Assembly: GCA_002286715.1 (NCBI GenBank)
Contig: NSJX01000190.1
Coordinates: 1 to 15,771 of the forward strand
Length of the DNA: 15,771 bases
Source of the DNA: Dentipellis sp. KUC8613
Lineage: Eukaryota > Basidiomycota > Agaricomycetes > Russulales > Hericiaceae
Reading direction: 5' to 3'
The number at the start of each line of letters is the position of its first letter. The first letter of the stretch is position 1. A model generated the notes under the pieces. It had not been told where the DNA came from. It saw only the letters and a list, made by a program, of their open reading frames with translations, and ran no database searches. Position numbers and translations under genes: made by a program. Positions 1 to 9,925 of this stretch are shown here, in pieces.

Positions 1-3000
1 TCTCTGTGGAAAAAGTTTGTTATGCAGGCAGTGCTTCCGAGGTCACACACAGAATTCCTAGCGAGACCATTCCCTCTACTGGAAATGACTCGGGAAGAAA
101 GGACCGTGGTCGTCACGGCACGTCTCGGGAGCAAAAGGCTGTGTCTGCTCTACAGAAGTGGAGAGAGACTTTCACGGAGGGACGCTGTCCCGACATGTCC
201 TCTCAGAGTCTCAGGTTCCTACGGCCTTTATCTTCCGCGAACGATGAGTCTGTCGATTCACTAGAACTGCGAAGGGATGCACTAGAGAATATGGATTTTC
301 TGGCCTACGAATCTTGGTTGCTTGATATCTTTCATAGAGTCGAACAGGTCTCTTCTGGTGTATCCGAGTCCCTAGCTTGTGATTCAGCGCGCCGCGAACT
401 CCTTGATGACGTCGAGACTGAATGGTCTCGCATTGTAGACCTGAAGCGGGCTGCTTTCGCATCGCAGTGTCAGCAACAATCAGATGGCGCATCTGCACAC
501 CAGCTGAATGTGGATACCCCGGGCGGTATGCCTTTATACGAGGTGGACACCGGTGCGCCAATACTTCATTGTGTGTCATGCTTATTGACGAACTTTCCGA
601 TGTAGCAAAATACTTATCATCACCATTGCAAAAAATGCAACCCATCATTGCGGCCTCTTATCTTCTCGTCGCGGTTCTCCATCTACTCTGTGGATTGTCC
701 TTGGAACATTGTGGCTTCACCTTAGATGCCCTGCGCTGTATCGTCGAACTTGCCCTCTCATTTTCCGGAGCTTTAAAGCCTGCCGCACTCAGCATCGTCA
801 GGTCTGTACCAAAGGACGCTCGGCATGTGCTGAAAGTTCTTGAGCTTGCGCCTGCGGTCAAAGCATTTGTATGCTGTCCGAAATGCTTTGCTTGTTACCC
901 GGACAGCGGTGGTGATAGCTATCCTAACACATGCACATTCAAATCGACACCCTCTAGTACTGTCTGTGGTCGTAACCTCAAAAAGACTCGCAGGATTCAC
1001 GGAAAAACCCATACACTGCCTGCACGAACGTATCTCTACCACGACATGAAGCAATGGGTAGGGGAGCAGCTGTGTCGTCCCGGCATGGAAGATCTCTGGG
1101 ATCGTGATATTACAGCTTCGACGGATGGCGTTTGGCGCGACATATGGGATGCAGAGAATCTGCACGATCTTCGCGGACAAGATGGGCAACCATTCTTTTC
1201 GGTTCAGACTTCAGAGGGGCGTTATGCATTTAGCATTGGTATGGACGGTTTCAACCCATTTGGTATGAAGGAGGCCGGCAAAACGTTGTCAGTCTGTGCC
1301 ATCTACATGGTTTGCTTGAATCTTCCGCCACAGGAACGTTACAAAGTAGAAAATATGTTCCTTGTTGGTGTCATTCCGGGACCTTCTGAACCATCTTTGG
1401 ACCAGATAAACCATCTCATCGCACCTCTTGTCGACGATCTCCTGCTGTTCTATGAAACAGGTATCCGCTACACACGGACTCCGAGGCATCCAAACGGGCG
1501 GGACGTGCGCCTTGCTCTTGTACCCGTTGTTTGCGATCTGCCTGCCTCACGACAGCTCATCGGATTTGCGTCATTCAGCAGTCTCACTTTTTGCGTTTTT
1601 TGCCCTCTCAATCTGCGCGAGATAGGCAACCTCGATTGTGATTCCTGGGGCCAGCGCACGTCTGAAGAATATCGACGCTGGGCATTCAGATGGCGAGACG
1701 CGGAATCTGAATCAATTCGCGCGAAAATCACTACCGAGCATGGTGTTCGCTATTCAGAACTTCTTCGCCTACCCTACTGGAACCCGGTTGAGAACACGGT
1801 TGTCGACACCTTGCATGCATTATTCTTGGGCAACTTCCAGCATCACTGCCGTGTTGTATGGGGCATGGATGTGAAAGTCGAAGATGGAGACGGATCTACA
1901 AGTGATCCGTTGACATCGTCGCTTATGACTTCACTCGATGTACAGAAGGCCTTCGTGGCGCTTCGTAAAGGATCCAGGAAGGACGTCGAGGCGCTCAAGA
2001 TGACGACTCTGCGATTACTGGTTCAGGAGCGAGGCCTCAGGGTGACGTCCAGGCGGAAACATGTTTATGTCGACACCTTGATCAATTATGTACGTCGTAT
2101 ATCATCTCTTTATCGCCCCTTCCTCATTGCTGGTGGGCACTAGCGCATTCAGCAAGGCTGGTTCGATTCCGATGATCAATTGATCTTACCGCCCCGTGAC
2201 GACGAGCTACCCCAATTGAACACGGATTGGAAAAGTGACGAATTGACAACATCAGAACATAATACCGCGCTTGCATATTACGAGACGGCTGAAAGCTCTA
2301 AAGCATTTCAAGATCTGAAAAAACCTCTAATAGCTGCACTCTATGCGAGCAAGGTCCAGGATAATACGACCAAGTTTTCGTCTCTCACGAAGGCTGACCT
2401 CATTCAGCGTCTTATGCATGAGGTAGAACTCTCGAAACGATACTCTGAATCCACCTCTGATATTTTATTTTATTCTTGGCTAGCGTGTTCGTGAAGGTAT
2501 CGTCGACGCGTCATACAAGCTCATCTCGCCTGACCCTGAACGCTTTGCAAACGCGCGTCGTGCGAACTCTGAGCGGAAGAAAAGTCGGGTACTTGGGCAT
2601 GCTCGTCTATCAGAGGCCTGGAGCGATATGGAACGGACAACCCTTCCTTCTTGGCTTGCTGCCGCCCCAGCCCACATTGGTGAGGCTAAGTCCGGGAAAG
2701 TCACTGCAGACCAGTGGCGTACCTTCTGCACCATCCATCTCGTCGTGACTTTAGTCAGACTTTGGGGAACGAAAGATAACAATCATTCACAACGGGAGCA
2801 GGATATGCTCCATAACTTCATGAATCTGGTCGCGGCAACTAAGCTAGCTTCGATGCGCACCATGACAGCACAGAGAGCACTCGCGTTCAAGGACTTCATG
2901 CTTAAATACCTGCATGGCCTGCAGGACATTTTCCCTGGGATCCCACTGACCCCGAACCAACACAACACTCTCCATCTTTTCGATATATTTCGCCGTTTTG

Positions 3001-3961
3001 GACCGTGCCATGCATGGCGATGCTGGGCATTCGAAAGATGGAATTATCTCCTTCAACACATACCCACCAATCGGCATTTCGGTAAGTGAATAACGTTCGA
3101 TCAGAGCATGCATGATTAAATCTCTCAATCTCACGTATAGGTGAACTTGAGAAGACGATGTTCGAACGCTTATGCATGGGCCAAAGACTGAGACATATCA
3201 TGAATGACGCTATCGATAGCGTCTCTAACGCGCTTCGAGCGCTGGCTGACTCGTTCAACAGGCGATTTAACGCGGACAAGCGAGGCACCCGATTGAACGA
3301 CATTCTCGCTTTCGTGGAACCCGTGCAGTCTCCTGCAGAGGATTTGTCTCTCCATAAAGATACACTTACACGCGTAGAGGTTGAACTACTCAGGAGGCAT
3401 CTCGAGTCCCAAGCCACATCAGGACTTGCTCCTGATGCATTTCGTTATGCAACTCGAGTTCGCCACGCTTGCCAAAGGCACAAGAAGTTTCATCATCGAG
3501 GCGCTTCATATAGCCCGTGGTCGTCTAGCCCCGGTGACAGCTACGTTGTCATTGGGGAGGACATACTCGGGGCATGGTATGCTGCCAGGATTCAAGGCAT
3601 CTTTAGCCACACACAGACTCCGCATTCGGAGACGCGTGTAGTGAACACGTACTTCATAATCCAAAGGTTCAAGCCGCTGACGATAGATGAAGGGAGCCTC
3701 GATCCATACCGTGCATTTCCTATCGCAGGGGGACGGCTGTATCACGACACAGTTGAGTCCACTCTCGAATTTGTGACGATGAAGGACATCTTGTGTCATT
3801 TTGCCCATACACCCTTTGCATCGAAGGAGTTGGGGGACTGCGTCCACGTTTTGCCAATCGACAGAGTATGTTATTATTCAAAATTCAAACCACCAGGCGT
3901 ACTAATAAGTATTCAAAGGAGTAAAGACAAGATACGGCGCCCTATGCCACGAGCTCGGTAG
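1..3961 (+). mobile_element. CACTA/EnSpm DNA transposon, internal part
   Basis: The coding region is the body of a CACTA-type element. Its left terminus is outside the window, so terminal inverted repeats and the 3 bp target duplication cannot be tested. I could not identify a convincing right terminus: TAGTG strings occur at 4025 and 4576, but the first sits inside an exon of the opposite-strand gene. The right limit given is only the end of the longest possible transposase frame. Confidence 0.6.
3..3924 (+). CDS. Tnp2-family (CACTA/EnSpm) transposase, 5' partial, six visible exons
   Basis: DDE transposase that cuts and moves a CACTA-type DNA transposon. Exons by eye: 3-552, 606-2089, 2144-2422, 2484-3081, 3141-3865, 3919-3924 (about 1,213 residues visible; frame is open at the left edge, so the N-terminus is missing). 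A Cys-rich zinc-binding-like stretch (CCPKCFACYP, then C-x10-C) lies near residues 270-300. The Tnp2 core follows: DGFNPFG (Asp about 397), IPGPSEPSLDQINH, VCDLPASR (Asp about 494), a CVFC pair (about 513-516), and VVDTLHALFLGN (Asp about 584), the expected acidic/His positions. Downstream ADQWRTFCTIHL and FGPCHAWRCWAFERWNYL are typical of basidiomycete Tnp2 proteins. Apparent stops at 2141, 2481 and 3087 all fall inside or abut introns. If the last intron (GTATGT, TACTAAT branch, AAG) is retained, the frame ends at 3961 instead. Family assignment is firm; activity is not shown. Confidence 0.93.
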
Positions 3962-4438
3962 CTTTGATCATGTAGTAAAGGAAGCCAACATTGTAATCAC
4001 TGTCGTGAAACCGTAGCTGGAACGTAGTGTGGCCGAAGGCGTTCAGCCGCCATTCGAAGTAATTGCCAATCTGATACAGATATGATCAGTTAAGGAAGAT
4101 AAGTAGAAGGGAATTGACGCACTGCAGAAGTCACCCAGTTCATGCTGATTTCTTCATCAAATATGACGTTGTCGTAGAAAAACTCGACAACTTGGATTCT
4201 GAGCCACACTGAAACCAAGATTATTAGAATACCCGTAGGGTAGCAAAGGACGTACGATGGTGAGGTCGATCGGGCTTGCTATAGATTGTCACAGCGGCAA
4301 GTTTCCAAGGCGAAATTTGTCTAGAGCTATACGGACAGAGTGTACAGAACTCCGCATCAGTTGAGCAAAAGAGCCTAGAGATATCAAGTGAGGAAATGAC
4401 TAGCGAGTCCCAATGACGACAACGTACCGATGTATCAT
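3942..4438 (-). CDS. Small four-exon protein of unknown function (114 aa)
   Basis: I do not recognise this protein. Exons on the minus strand are 4438-4428, 4374-4256, 4208-4123 and 4070-3942 (345 nt, stop TAG at 3944-3942). Each intron is GT-AG, 47-53 nt, three with GTACGT or GTGCGT donors and clear branch points (CTAAT, CTGAT). Phases match at all junctions. The protein starts MIHRLFCSTD, has a C-x6-C-x2-C cluster (Cys 7, 14, 17), then SPWKLAAVTIYSKP, and a C-terminal part rich in aromatic and beta-prone residues (EFFYDN, GNYFEWRLNAFGH, VGFLYYMIK). There is no obvious membrane segment. A TATAAAATA box lies 58-66 bp upstream of the ATG. The first coding exon is only 11 nt; an alternative upstream start in frame cannot be excluded. 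It ends 17 bp from the transposase stop. Confidence 0.7.
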
Positions 4439-4674
4439 ATCGTTATGGACGGGAAGAAATTGGGCGTTGGGCGTTGAGTGCGCGGGTTTCGAACGTATTT
4501 TATAGACGGAGCCACCCGTTCACTGTGTCACAAAGGACCCATTAAGCCACCAGATGGCGGTGATACTACAAAGACAATAGTGCCCATGGCCACTGGCGCA
4601 CGACAGATAGCTGCCACACGCGCGTCTAACGAATCCCTCTTCCTCACACCCATCTCCTCGAATCTGGACCCGAC
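4439..4674. promoter_or_regulatory. Shared divergent promoter region
   Basis: These 236 bp separate two divergent starts (4438 on the minus strand, 4675 on the plus strand). Besides the minus-strand TATA box there is a short GGGCGTT direct repeat at 4461-4474. No TATA box is evident for the plus-strand gene. The plus-strand frame open through here has no credible start and is not called a gene. Confidence 0.5.
4496..4504 (-). promoter_or_regulatory. TATA box of the 3942-4438 gene
   Basis: The minus strand reads TATAAAATA here, 58-66 bp upstream of the proposed ATG at 4438, a normal position for a fungal TATA element with a short leader. Confidence 0.55.
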
Positions 4675-5844
4675 ATGCATCCTCGAGGACTCCCCATTCT
4701 AGTTCTTCACATTCCCTTGTACATGCTGGCCGTCGGATTCCTATGGACCACTGTACTCGGATATATTAGCTCCTACGTTGCCACCACTGTGACGTCGTTG
4801 TGCCACATGCCGATGCTGGGTTACATGTGTGACCTTGCCTCCTGGATGCCGGATACACAAGAAGCCCGCGCCGTCCAAGCCCTCGACATGGAGTTCGAAG
4901 GTCTTCATCAACTGTTGCAAGCCACGTCGCGTACCTCGCCTGGCCTTAGCCACGAGTTGATCAATGCTCGCATCGCGGTCGAAGATCTAATCATCGTGGT
5001 CAAAAGTGGGGCGCTAGGGTGTCGGGAGGAGCTAGTAGACCAGCTGAAGCTTTTCAGTGTCGAGGCTAAGGGTACGGCTCGCGAGCTAGAAAGATTCATG
5101 ATCAAGGTCAACATGGCGGCAGAGAGGTAAGCGCATCAGCAATGAGGAGAACAAAAGCCACTCAACATATAATGTCACAGAGCGCTCGCCGCCAATGAAC
5201 AGACTTTGATATCCCTACGACGACATAACGAGGCCAGCTCAGTGACCACGACCGTTTGCAGGATGACTCGAAACTACCTGTGGTTCGAAACATGTCAGCG
5301 ACCACGGCAGCTAAGATATATGTTCGCAAAGACACTCAATACCTTCGAATCGTCTACAACGGCACTGCTGGAGATGTCCGAAGGTCTCAACCGTGCATTT
5401 ACGCGCCTGGATGAGCGCCTGGAGATCATCCGTGACGTAGCTGCAGGCGAAGGACGTGGGGTGCTAAGCGACCAGTCCGACATCCTACAGAGTATCTGGA
5501 CGTCAATAGGTGCCAATCGAAAGGCTGTATCACGACTTCGAACACAAGCACACGCACTCAAGCTGGTTATCCTCTACCACACGACCGCACATCAATACGT
5601 TTCTGGAGCACATAGGGAATTGATATTGATGGACGCCGCTCTCGAGGACTTGCGGACCCTAACTGTGGAGGGTATTCTGGACTATGGGTATATACCGACG
5701 GAGGCTCTGATAGAGACGGTCTCCAAAGGTATCAGCAAGTTGAAACGGGGGCGGGCTATAAGTCACTTACCAGCTTATGGAGTTGGCGGCACCTCGGGAT
5801 CCCAACCCAAACCAAAATCATTGGAGATGTTTCAGATAAAGTAG
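4675..5844 (+). CDS. Membrane-anchored helical/coiled-coil protein, Agaricomycete family of unknown function (371 aa)
   Basis: Two exons, 4675-5126 and 5181-5844, split by a 54 nt GTAAGC...CAG intron that keeps phase (AG|A). Residues about 6-38 are strongly hydrophobic and form one or two membrane segments or a signal anchor directly after the start. The rest is long, charged and helical, with heptad-like stretches such as DMEFEGLHQLL, FSVEAKGTARELERF, LLEMSEGLNRAF and RLDERLEIIRDV. The second exon carries IWTSIGANRKAVSRL followed by MDAALEDLRTLTVEG, GYIPTEALIETV and KLKRGR. From memory, this order (membrane segment, helical region, 'LW..LG.NRK', 'L..LR..V', 'GYIPxE') recurs in a family of uncharacterised Agaricomycete proteins; the match is recalled, not searched. 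No enzyme motif is seen. The start is the first Met before the hydrophobic segment. Confidence 0.85.
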
Positions 5845-6163
5845 TTTATGCGTAGAACAATGCGATGACGATGTGGTTTGCATGAGGAATTCGTGAGATA
5901 CTGTAGGAGAGCCTGAGGAACTCCGCCTCAGCCTGAGCCTGCCGCGATGTCTTGCGGCTGGACGATCGCGACTTCGAGTCTGCGCAGCGCAATGATCACG
6001 TAAGGACTTGGTGCATCGGATTCAGAATTCAAGGACTCAGTGCATCGGGTTCAAGGCATCGTCAAGTCGGACAATTAGATTTGTGTACGTTCAGATATAT
6101 TTAACGGTTAAGGAGCATCTGAGTTACAACTATCCTATAGCATGTTTCGCACTGCGATGTACA
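5845..6163. other. Convergent intergenic region
   Basis: Lies between the ends of two convergent genes. It holds an imperfect 23 bp direct repeat (listed separately) and a weak 6 bp-stem hairpin at 5913-5931. No coding signal was found on either strand. Confidence 0.6.
6002..6053. repeat. Imperfect 23 bp direct repeat, 29 bp period
   Basis: Copies at 6002-6024 and 6031-6053 share AAGGACTxxGTGCATCGGxTTCA (x marks mismatches). A third partial echo (TTCAAGGCATCG) follows at 6050-6061. Function unknown. Confidence 0.7.
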
Positions 6164-7339
6164 CTATAGGTCGTCAGTATGATGGCTATCGAATGTAATT
6201 ATGGTGGGTCTGGTGTTGTGACGGCGTTTGGTATTAGGCAATACCCATGTTGGAGTAGTAAAGCTCGTGAAGGAAAGAATGTGGTCTGGCAAAACAGGGT
6301 GATAGGTCGAATCATCCGTCGCCAACTGATGAGAATGATGAGTTGGGGGACCGAGGTTAGGAAGACAAGTACCACGAACCGGCTCCCACATCAATCTCTG
6401 CGGCCCATCGCCTTTCTGGACCAATAGCCAAATTTGCATAGCCTTCTGCTTTCGAGGAAGCGAACAGCATGTGTAGAGAAAAAGGTCTCCGACCCTCAAA
6501 TCGGTGTCTTTGGATAGGACGGGAGGGTGGCGAATGGGAGTATCACCGGATGAGTGAAACCATCTGGTGCGGACTTCTGACCGCCTGATAGACGCATCTT
6601 CGCAAGAAAGATATATCCCCTGAAAATAACAGTTATATGGAAACTGTCGACCAAGAGTGATTGAACGAACGTTTGAAGAAGTGAGCGCTTGCTCGGTCGA
6701 GCTGGTGCGGGCGGGTGACGGAGACGTTGTGTCGCGAGAAGATCTCACGGGGGGTTTGGCTGGCTTGTGGGCCTCTACGATATCCTGGGCAGCCGATGAA
6801 GTTTCTGAAGGGTCACTGACCCTTAGTATGCTACGCTGGCGCTGGCCAGAGCTCTGAGTGGCTTCAGGCCAGATGACAAACTGAAAGCGATGAAGTGAGC
6901 ATTTGGAAAGAATAAGAGGATAAGCGTAAAATGAATACTCGCCTGCCCATACCGCCTTTGTGGCGTGGTCAATGAGGGCACTGAGGAAGGAGGCGGAGGG
7001 ATTCGACGAGTAGTCAGCCAGCCCGGGTTCATCTAACTCACAATAATAACATCAGCTCCTAGTGAATCGGTAGAGAAGACGAGAAAAGAAGGGGATAGTT
7101 ACGTCACGTGAATCTTCCTTCTCGATTTTCACAGCTTCAAGTTGATAGCGAGGAACGGCGAGTCCACTTCGACCGCTTGCCGTCTCATGGAATAGGGCAT
7201 CATCGAAGACGCGGTTGAAAGTCGCAGGTGGCGCTTTTGCCTCGTGACCCGTACTCACATGAGGCAGGTCGACCGTAGTGACAGCACCCTGGCGAATTGG
7301 TGTGCAGCTTGTCCAAACGCCGTCAAGACTGGTTTCCAT
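6164..7339 (-). CDS. Basidiomycete protein of unknown function (345 aa, or about 310 aa if further spliced)
   Basis: Function not recognised. Exons: 7339-7103, 7036-6953, 6880-6164 (stop TAG 6166-6164); introns of 66 and 72 nt, both phase 0. The N-terminal exon is MET-SLDGVW... and ends in an acidic/basic stretch. Exon 2 contains DEPGLADYSSNPSASFLS. A Ser/Thr/Pro-rich linker (SSAAQDIVEAHKPAKPP onward) precedes a compact C-terminal domain with YLSCEDASIRRSEVRTRWF, the string KDTDLRVGDLFLYTCC, and MQIWLLVQKGDG, then a conserved-looking TxPTWV. I recall this 'DLxVGDLFxH/Y...QxWxW' pattern from uncharacterised Agaricomycete proteins; no catalytic motif is seen. Two more possible introns (6670-6620, 51 nt; 6379-6326, 54 nt) both begin GTTCGT, are multiples of three and contain no stop, so the mature length is uncertain. 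ATG chosen at 7339 as the first in frame. Confidence 0.75.
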
Positions 7340-7569
7340 GGTGGGGGACAAGGCGAAGGTGTTGGAACCTCGCTCTCTGTGCGTGCTTGGCTATGATTCT
7401 CTGATGCCACCTCTTACCTTTGTTTGTTTCGAAGGCCGCCGTGACGAGACAATGCCGGTGGCATCATTGTCGTGCCCGCGTCTCCCAGCATGCGTCTTCA
7501 GATCCTCAACACGCTCCCCACTGGTTGACCACGATCTATCTCTTCGTATCGAGTGTATCTCGTCCTCTT
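7340..7569. promoter_or_regulatory. Shared divergent promoter region
   Basis: 230 bp between divergent starts at 7339 (minus) and 7570 (plus). The plus-side leader (7500-7569) is rich in C and T with TCTC/CTCT runs, as common before fungal starts. No clear TATA box is seen for either gene. Confidence 0.45.
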
Positions 7570-9300
7570 ATGTCCAACATGTCATCTTCGGCACTTGACG
7601 TCCGCCTCTCTCAACTGGCTGCAAGCAACAGTCCCGAAGAGATCAAACAGAAGTTCGAAGCTGCCTTCAAGAACTTTAATGGATTGACGGAAGTGCCACT
7701 CACGTCGTTGCATACTGTGCTGATGACCGAGTGGGCGACACCGAGCGTAGCCGACGCGCTCACAAGCCATTTTTCGAACAATATGGACGTTCAGGATTAT
7801 GTTACAGCTGACCAAGTCACAGAGTTGTATATCAATCTCTACCTTCAAAAGCAAAAACCGGGACTGGAAGACACCGCTCCCAAGGGGAGCTTAATTACAT
7901 CCGGTTCGTCATCGTCTCTGTTCGGCTAGCCATCGGTTTTGACCCAGTCCACCCTCCTACACCCTCAGCATCTTTACCATCTCGAGTTCAGGAGACTGCT
8001 GACGGCCTCGCGAATTTGGAGGTGCTGTATCAAATGCACAAAGATGCGTCGGAGGAGCGAATGAATCACTTGGACTGCCAGCTCCGGGACATGATCAAAA
8101 CTTACAACGCATTGCTAGCAAGAGAAGTATGTCACATCCTGCAGCTTAGGCCGAAAATATTACTGACTTCAATTTAGCGAGGGTTGCAAAATGAGGTGGC
8201 AGAATTGAGGAAGACTGCTACCAGTATTCCAAAGAAATGTTCGCGTCACACAAGCCTCGCTCAGGAATTACATGAGCACTCTGGTGTGTTGCCCTTGCGT
8301 TCGTTCTGTGTATCGATCGCTTATGTCAATCCACGTAGAAATCCAAAGCAAAGATTACAACTCTTTGCTGAGCCGCATACATAAGCTCGAATCCGCGCCT
8401 GTTGGCGGACCCACTGCCAACGACTACGACTGTTTACGGAGCCGACTTGCAACACTGGAATCTGCCCCCGGATGCGATCTTACAACCGGCAACCTCAAGT
8501 CTCTGCAGGCGCGGGTTGAGATGCTCGAAAAGTCATCTACCACCTGCCCCCTGAACAATGACCACGAGGCTTTGCAGGCACGAGTGGAGACTCTCGAATC
8601 TTCCCCCACCTTCTGCTCGAACAGCGAGTACAATGTTTTGCTGGACCGGGTCAGCGCTCTTGAATCCGTGCCTGCTTGCCGTGCTACTACCAACAACTGC
8701 CAGTCTTTACGGGCCCCAGTCGAGAAGCTCGCGCCTGCCGCCTGCTCGATGAATAGCGACAGCGAGTTTTTGAGGTCTCCGGCCTATATCACGGATGATA
8801 CACATTCTGTGTCATCTGACTCAGAAATGAACGGCCCGTCATCTGATTCCGCATCGACTCTCCATTCTGATTCCGAGTCCATCAAATCTATCTCCCGCGA
8901 AGTGGTTGATGCGCGACATGCTCATGATCCTCCCCCCGCCAAATCTTGCCGACGACCCGCTACCCATCGCCTGATTGCGCTTTTACATCGGGTATCTGTC
9001 TCTATACGCCATCACATAGAGCGGTGGATCATAGCAAGCACTAAGCTGATGATGTTACATCCATTCTTTCCTTACCTTTGGACGGTCTTGGAGCAGGGTA
9101 CAGTGTGTCTTCGGACCAACGACGAATGCCTTTTAATCCTCTCTTATTATTTCGCTTCATTATATGGTGCATTTATGAAGAGAGATTTCTCTTACGCGTT
9201 TCGTGACTTCTATGCTACTATTCCTATCATATCCTCTATTTTCCTTGTGTATTATTATAACAGTGTCTCCCGTATCGCGCAGAGTCTCACTCCTGTTTAG
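7570..9300 (+). CDS. Coiled-coil protein with 23-residue tandem repeats and hydrophobic C-terminus (526 aa)
   Basis: Unknown family. Four exons: 7570-7903, 7948-8126, 8178-8283, 8339-9300. Introns are 44, 51 and 55 nt; the second has GTATGT and a TACTGAC branch point. All phases agree. Start chosen at MSNMSSSALD after a pyrimidine-rich leader; upstream in-frame codons lack family-like features. Residues 1-111 are a soluble helical region (SPEEIKQKFEAAFKNFNG). Residues about 122-205 are coiled coil (LANLEVLYQMHKDASEERMN, LQNEVAELRK). Residues about 212-346 hold six copies of a 22-23 residue repeat. A Ser/Asp-rich segment (SVSSDSEMNG...SDSESIKS) follows. The C-terminal 100 residues contain hydrophobic stretches near HPFFPYLWTVL, LLILSYYFASLYGAFM and IPIISSIFLVYYY, the last within 25 residues of the end. 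I infer a membrane-tethered, elongated coiled-coil protein. Confidence 0.8.
8353..8757 (+). repeat. Six tandem 66-69 bp coding repeats
   Basis: Each unit encodes about 23 residues of the form (D/N/E)x(x)xLxxRVxxLESxPxCxxxxN. Units start at GAT 8353 and give DYNSLLSRIHKLESAP, DYDCLRSRLATLESAP, NLKSLQARVEMLEKSS, DHEALQARVETLESSP, EYNVLLDRVSALESVP and NCQSLRAPVEKLAPAA, each followed by a polar 5-7 residue linker that often has a Cys. A seventh, degenerate unit (DSEFLRSP) follows. Confidence 0.9.
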
Positions 9301-9337
9301 CCGTGTAAACTATTGTTGATCTTCGGAATTTTGTCTA

Positions 9338-9925
9338 ATGGATTTGTTCGGCTTCGATGTTTCTTGTGACTCACTACCTTTGTCCTTCGTCTTCGCTGCG
9401 CGTCTTCAAATATTTCAAGCTCTTGAGCGTGAGCAGACAGTCCACTTCGGCCACGGCGACCTCGCCAAGATTGGCCTACGAAACCTCCAATCTCCGTGTT
9501 GGTACTTCGTCAACTTTCTCCGACCATCGTCTGCACGACACTCATTCAAATTACTTCGAAGATTGTGATTCCTTTATAGGAGTTAGTAGCCTCATCCTGA
9601 GGGGGCCTTTCTTCGCGTCGCTAACTGACCAATTCTTCCCAGTGTTGGGAGCATCGTCCTTGAAGCTCGTCGCCGCGAGGGTATCGACTCACAGTATGAC
9701 TCCGAGCTCAATCCCATCCGTCAAAAAGACAGCACTGTCGGCGACTCGACTGAGAAGACGATTGCTCAACGTAACCATACCGAAGTCTTGCGGGCTATGC
9801 ACCGTTCTTCCATGTGCTCTTATCATACCGCAATCTGGATCCGCTCTAGGTCACGATTTTCTAATGTCGTCAAGCAGATCCCGACGGCTTTCTTGTCGGA
9901 TCGGACGAGAAAGGAGCGATCATAG
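9338..9925 (+). CDS. Possible gene of unknown function, model uncertain
   Basis: A phase-consistent two-exon model exists: 9338-9564 and 9643-9925 (169 aa), with a 78 nt intron (GTGATT donor, CTAAC/CTGAC branch region, CCCAG acceptor). The second exon is the more protein-like part: GSIVLEARRREGIDSQYDSE then NPIRQKDSTVGDSTEKTIAQ. Over the first exon, another frame gives an equally plausible Ser/Thr-rich sequence (SSTFSDHRLHDTHSNYFED). After 9880, a third frame looks coding (DGFLVGSDEKGAIIVKGPG, stop near 10076) and could be joined by an additional intron ending at 9877. The family is not recognised. Shifting frames may reflect either unrecognised introns or decay. Confidence 0.3.

Noticed and set aside
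2141..2143. In-frame TAG as a nonsense mutation in the transposase
   Set aside because: The TAG is the acceptor of a 54 nt phase-0 intron with a GTACGT donor at 2090, so it is better explained by splicing.
2160..2170. GGTTCGATTCC, a perfect tRNA B-box-like motif
   Set aside because: It lies in a well-supported transposase exon, and no A box, acceptor stem or cloverleaf pairing is seen around it.
4025..4029. TAGTG as the right terminus of the CACTA element
   Set aside because: It is a five-base match inside an exon of the opposite-strand gene, and the left terminus is not available for comparison.
5913..5931. CTGAGG...CCTCAG hairpin as a terminator or structured RNA
   Set aside because: The stem is only 6 bp with a 7 nt loop, easily expected by chance, and eukaryotic genes do not use such terminators.
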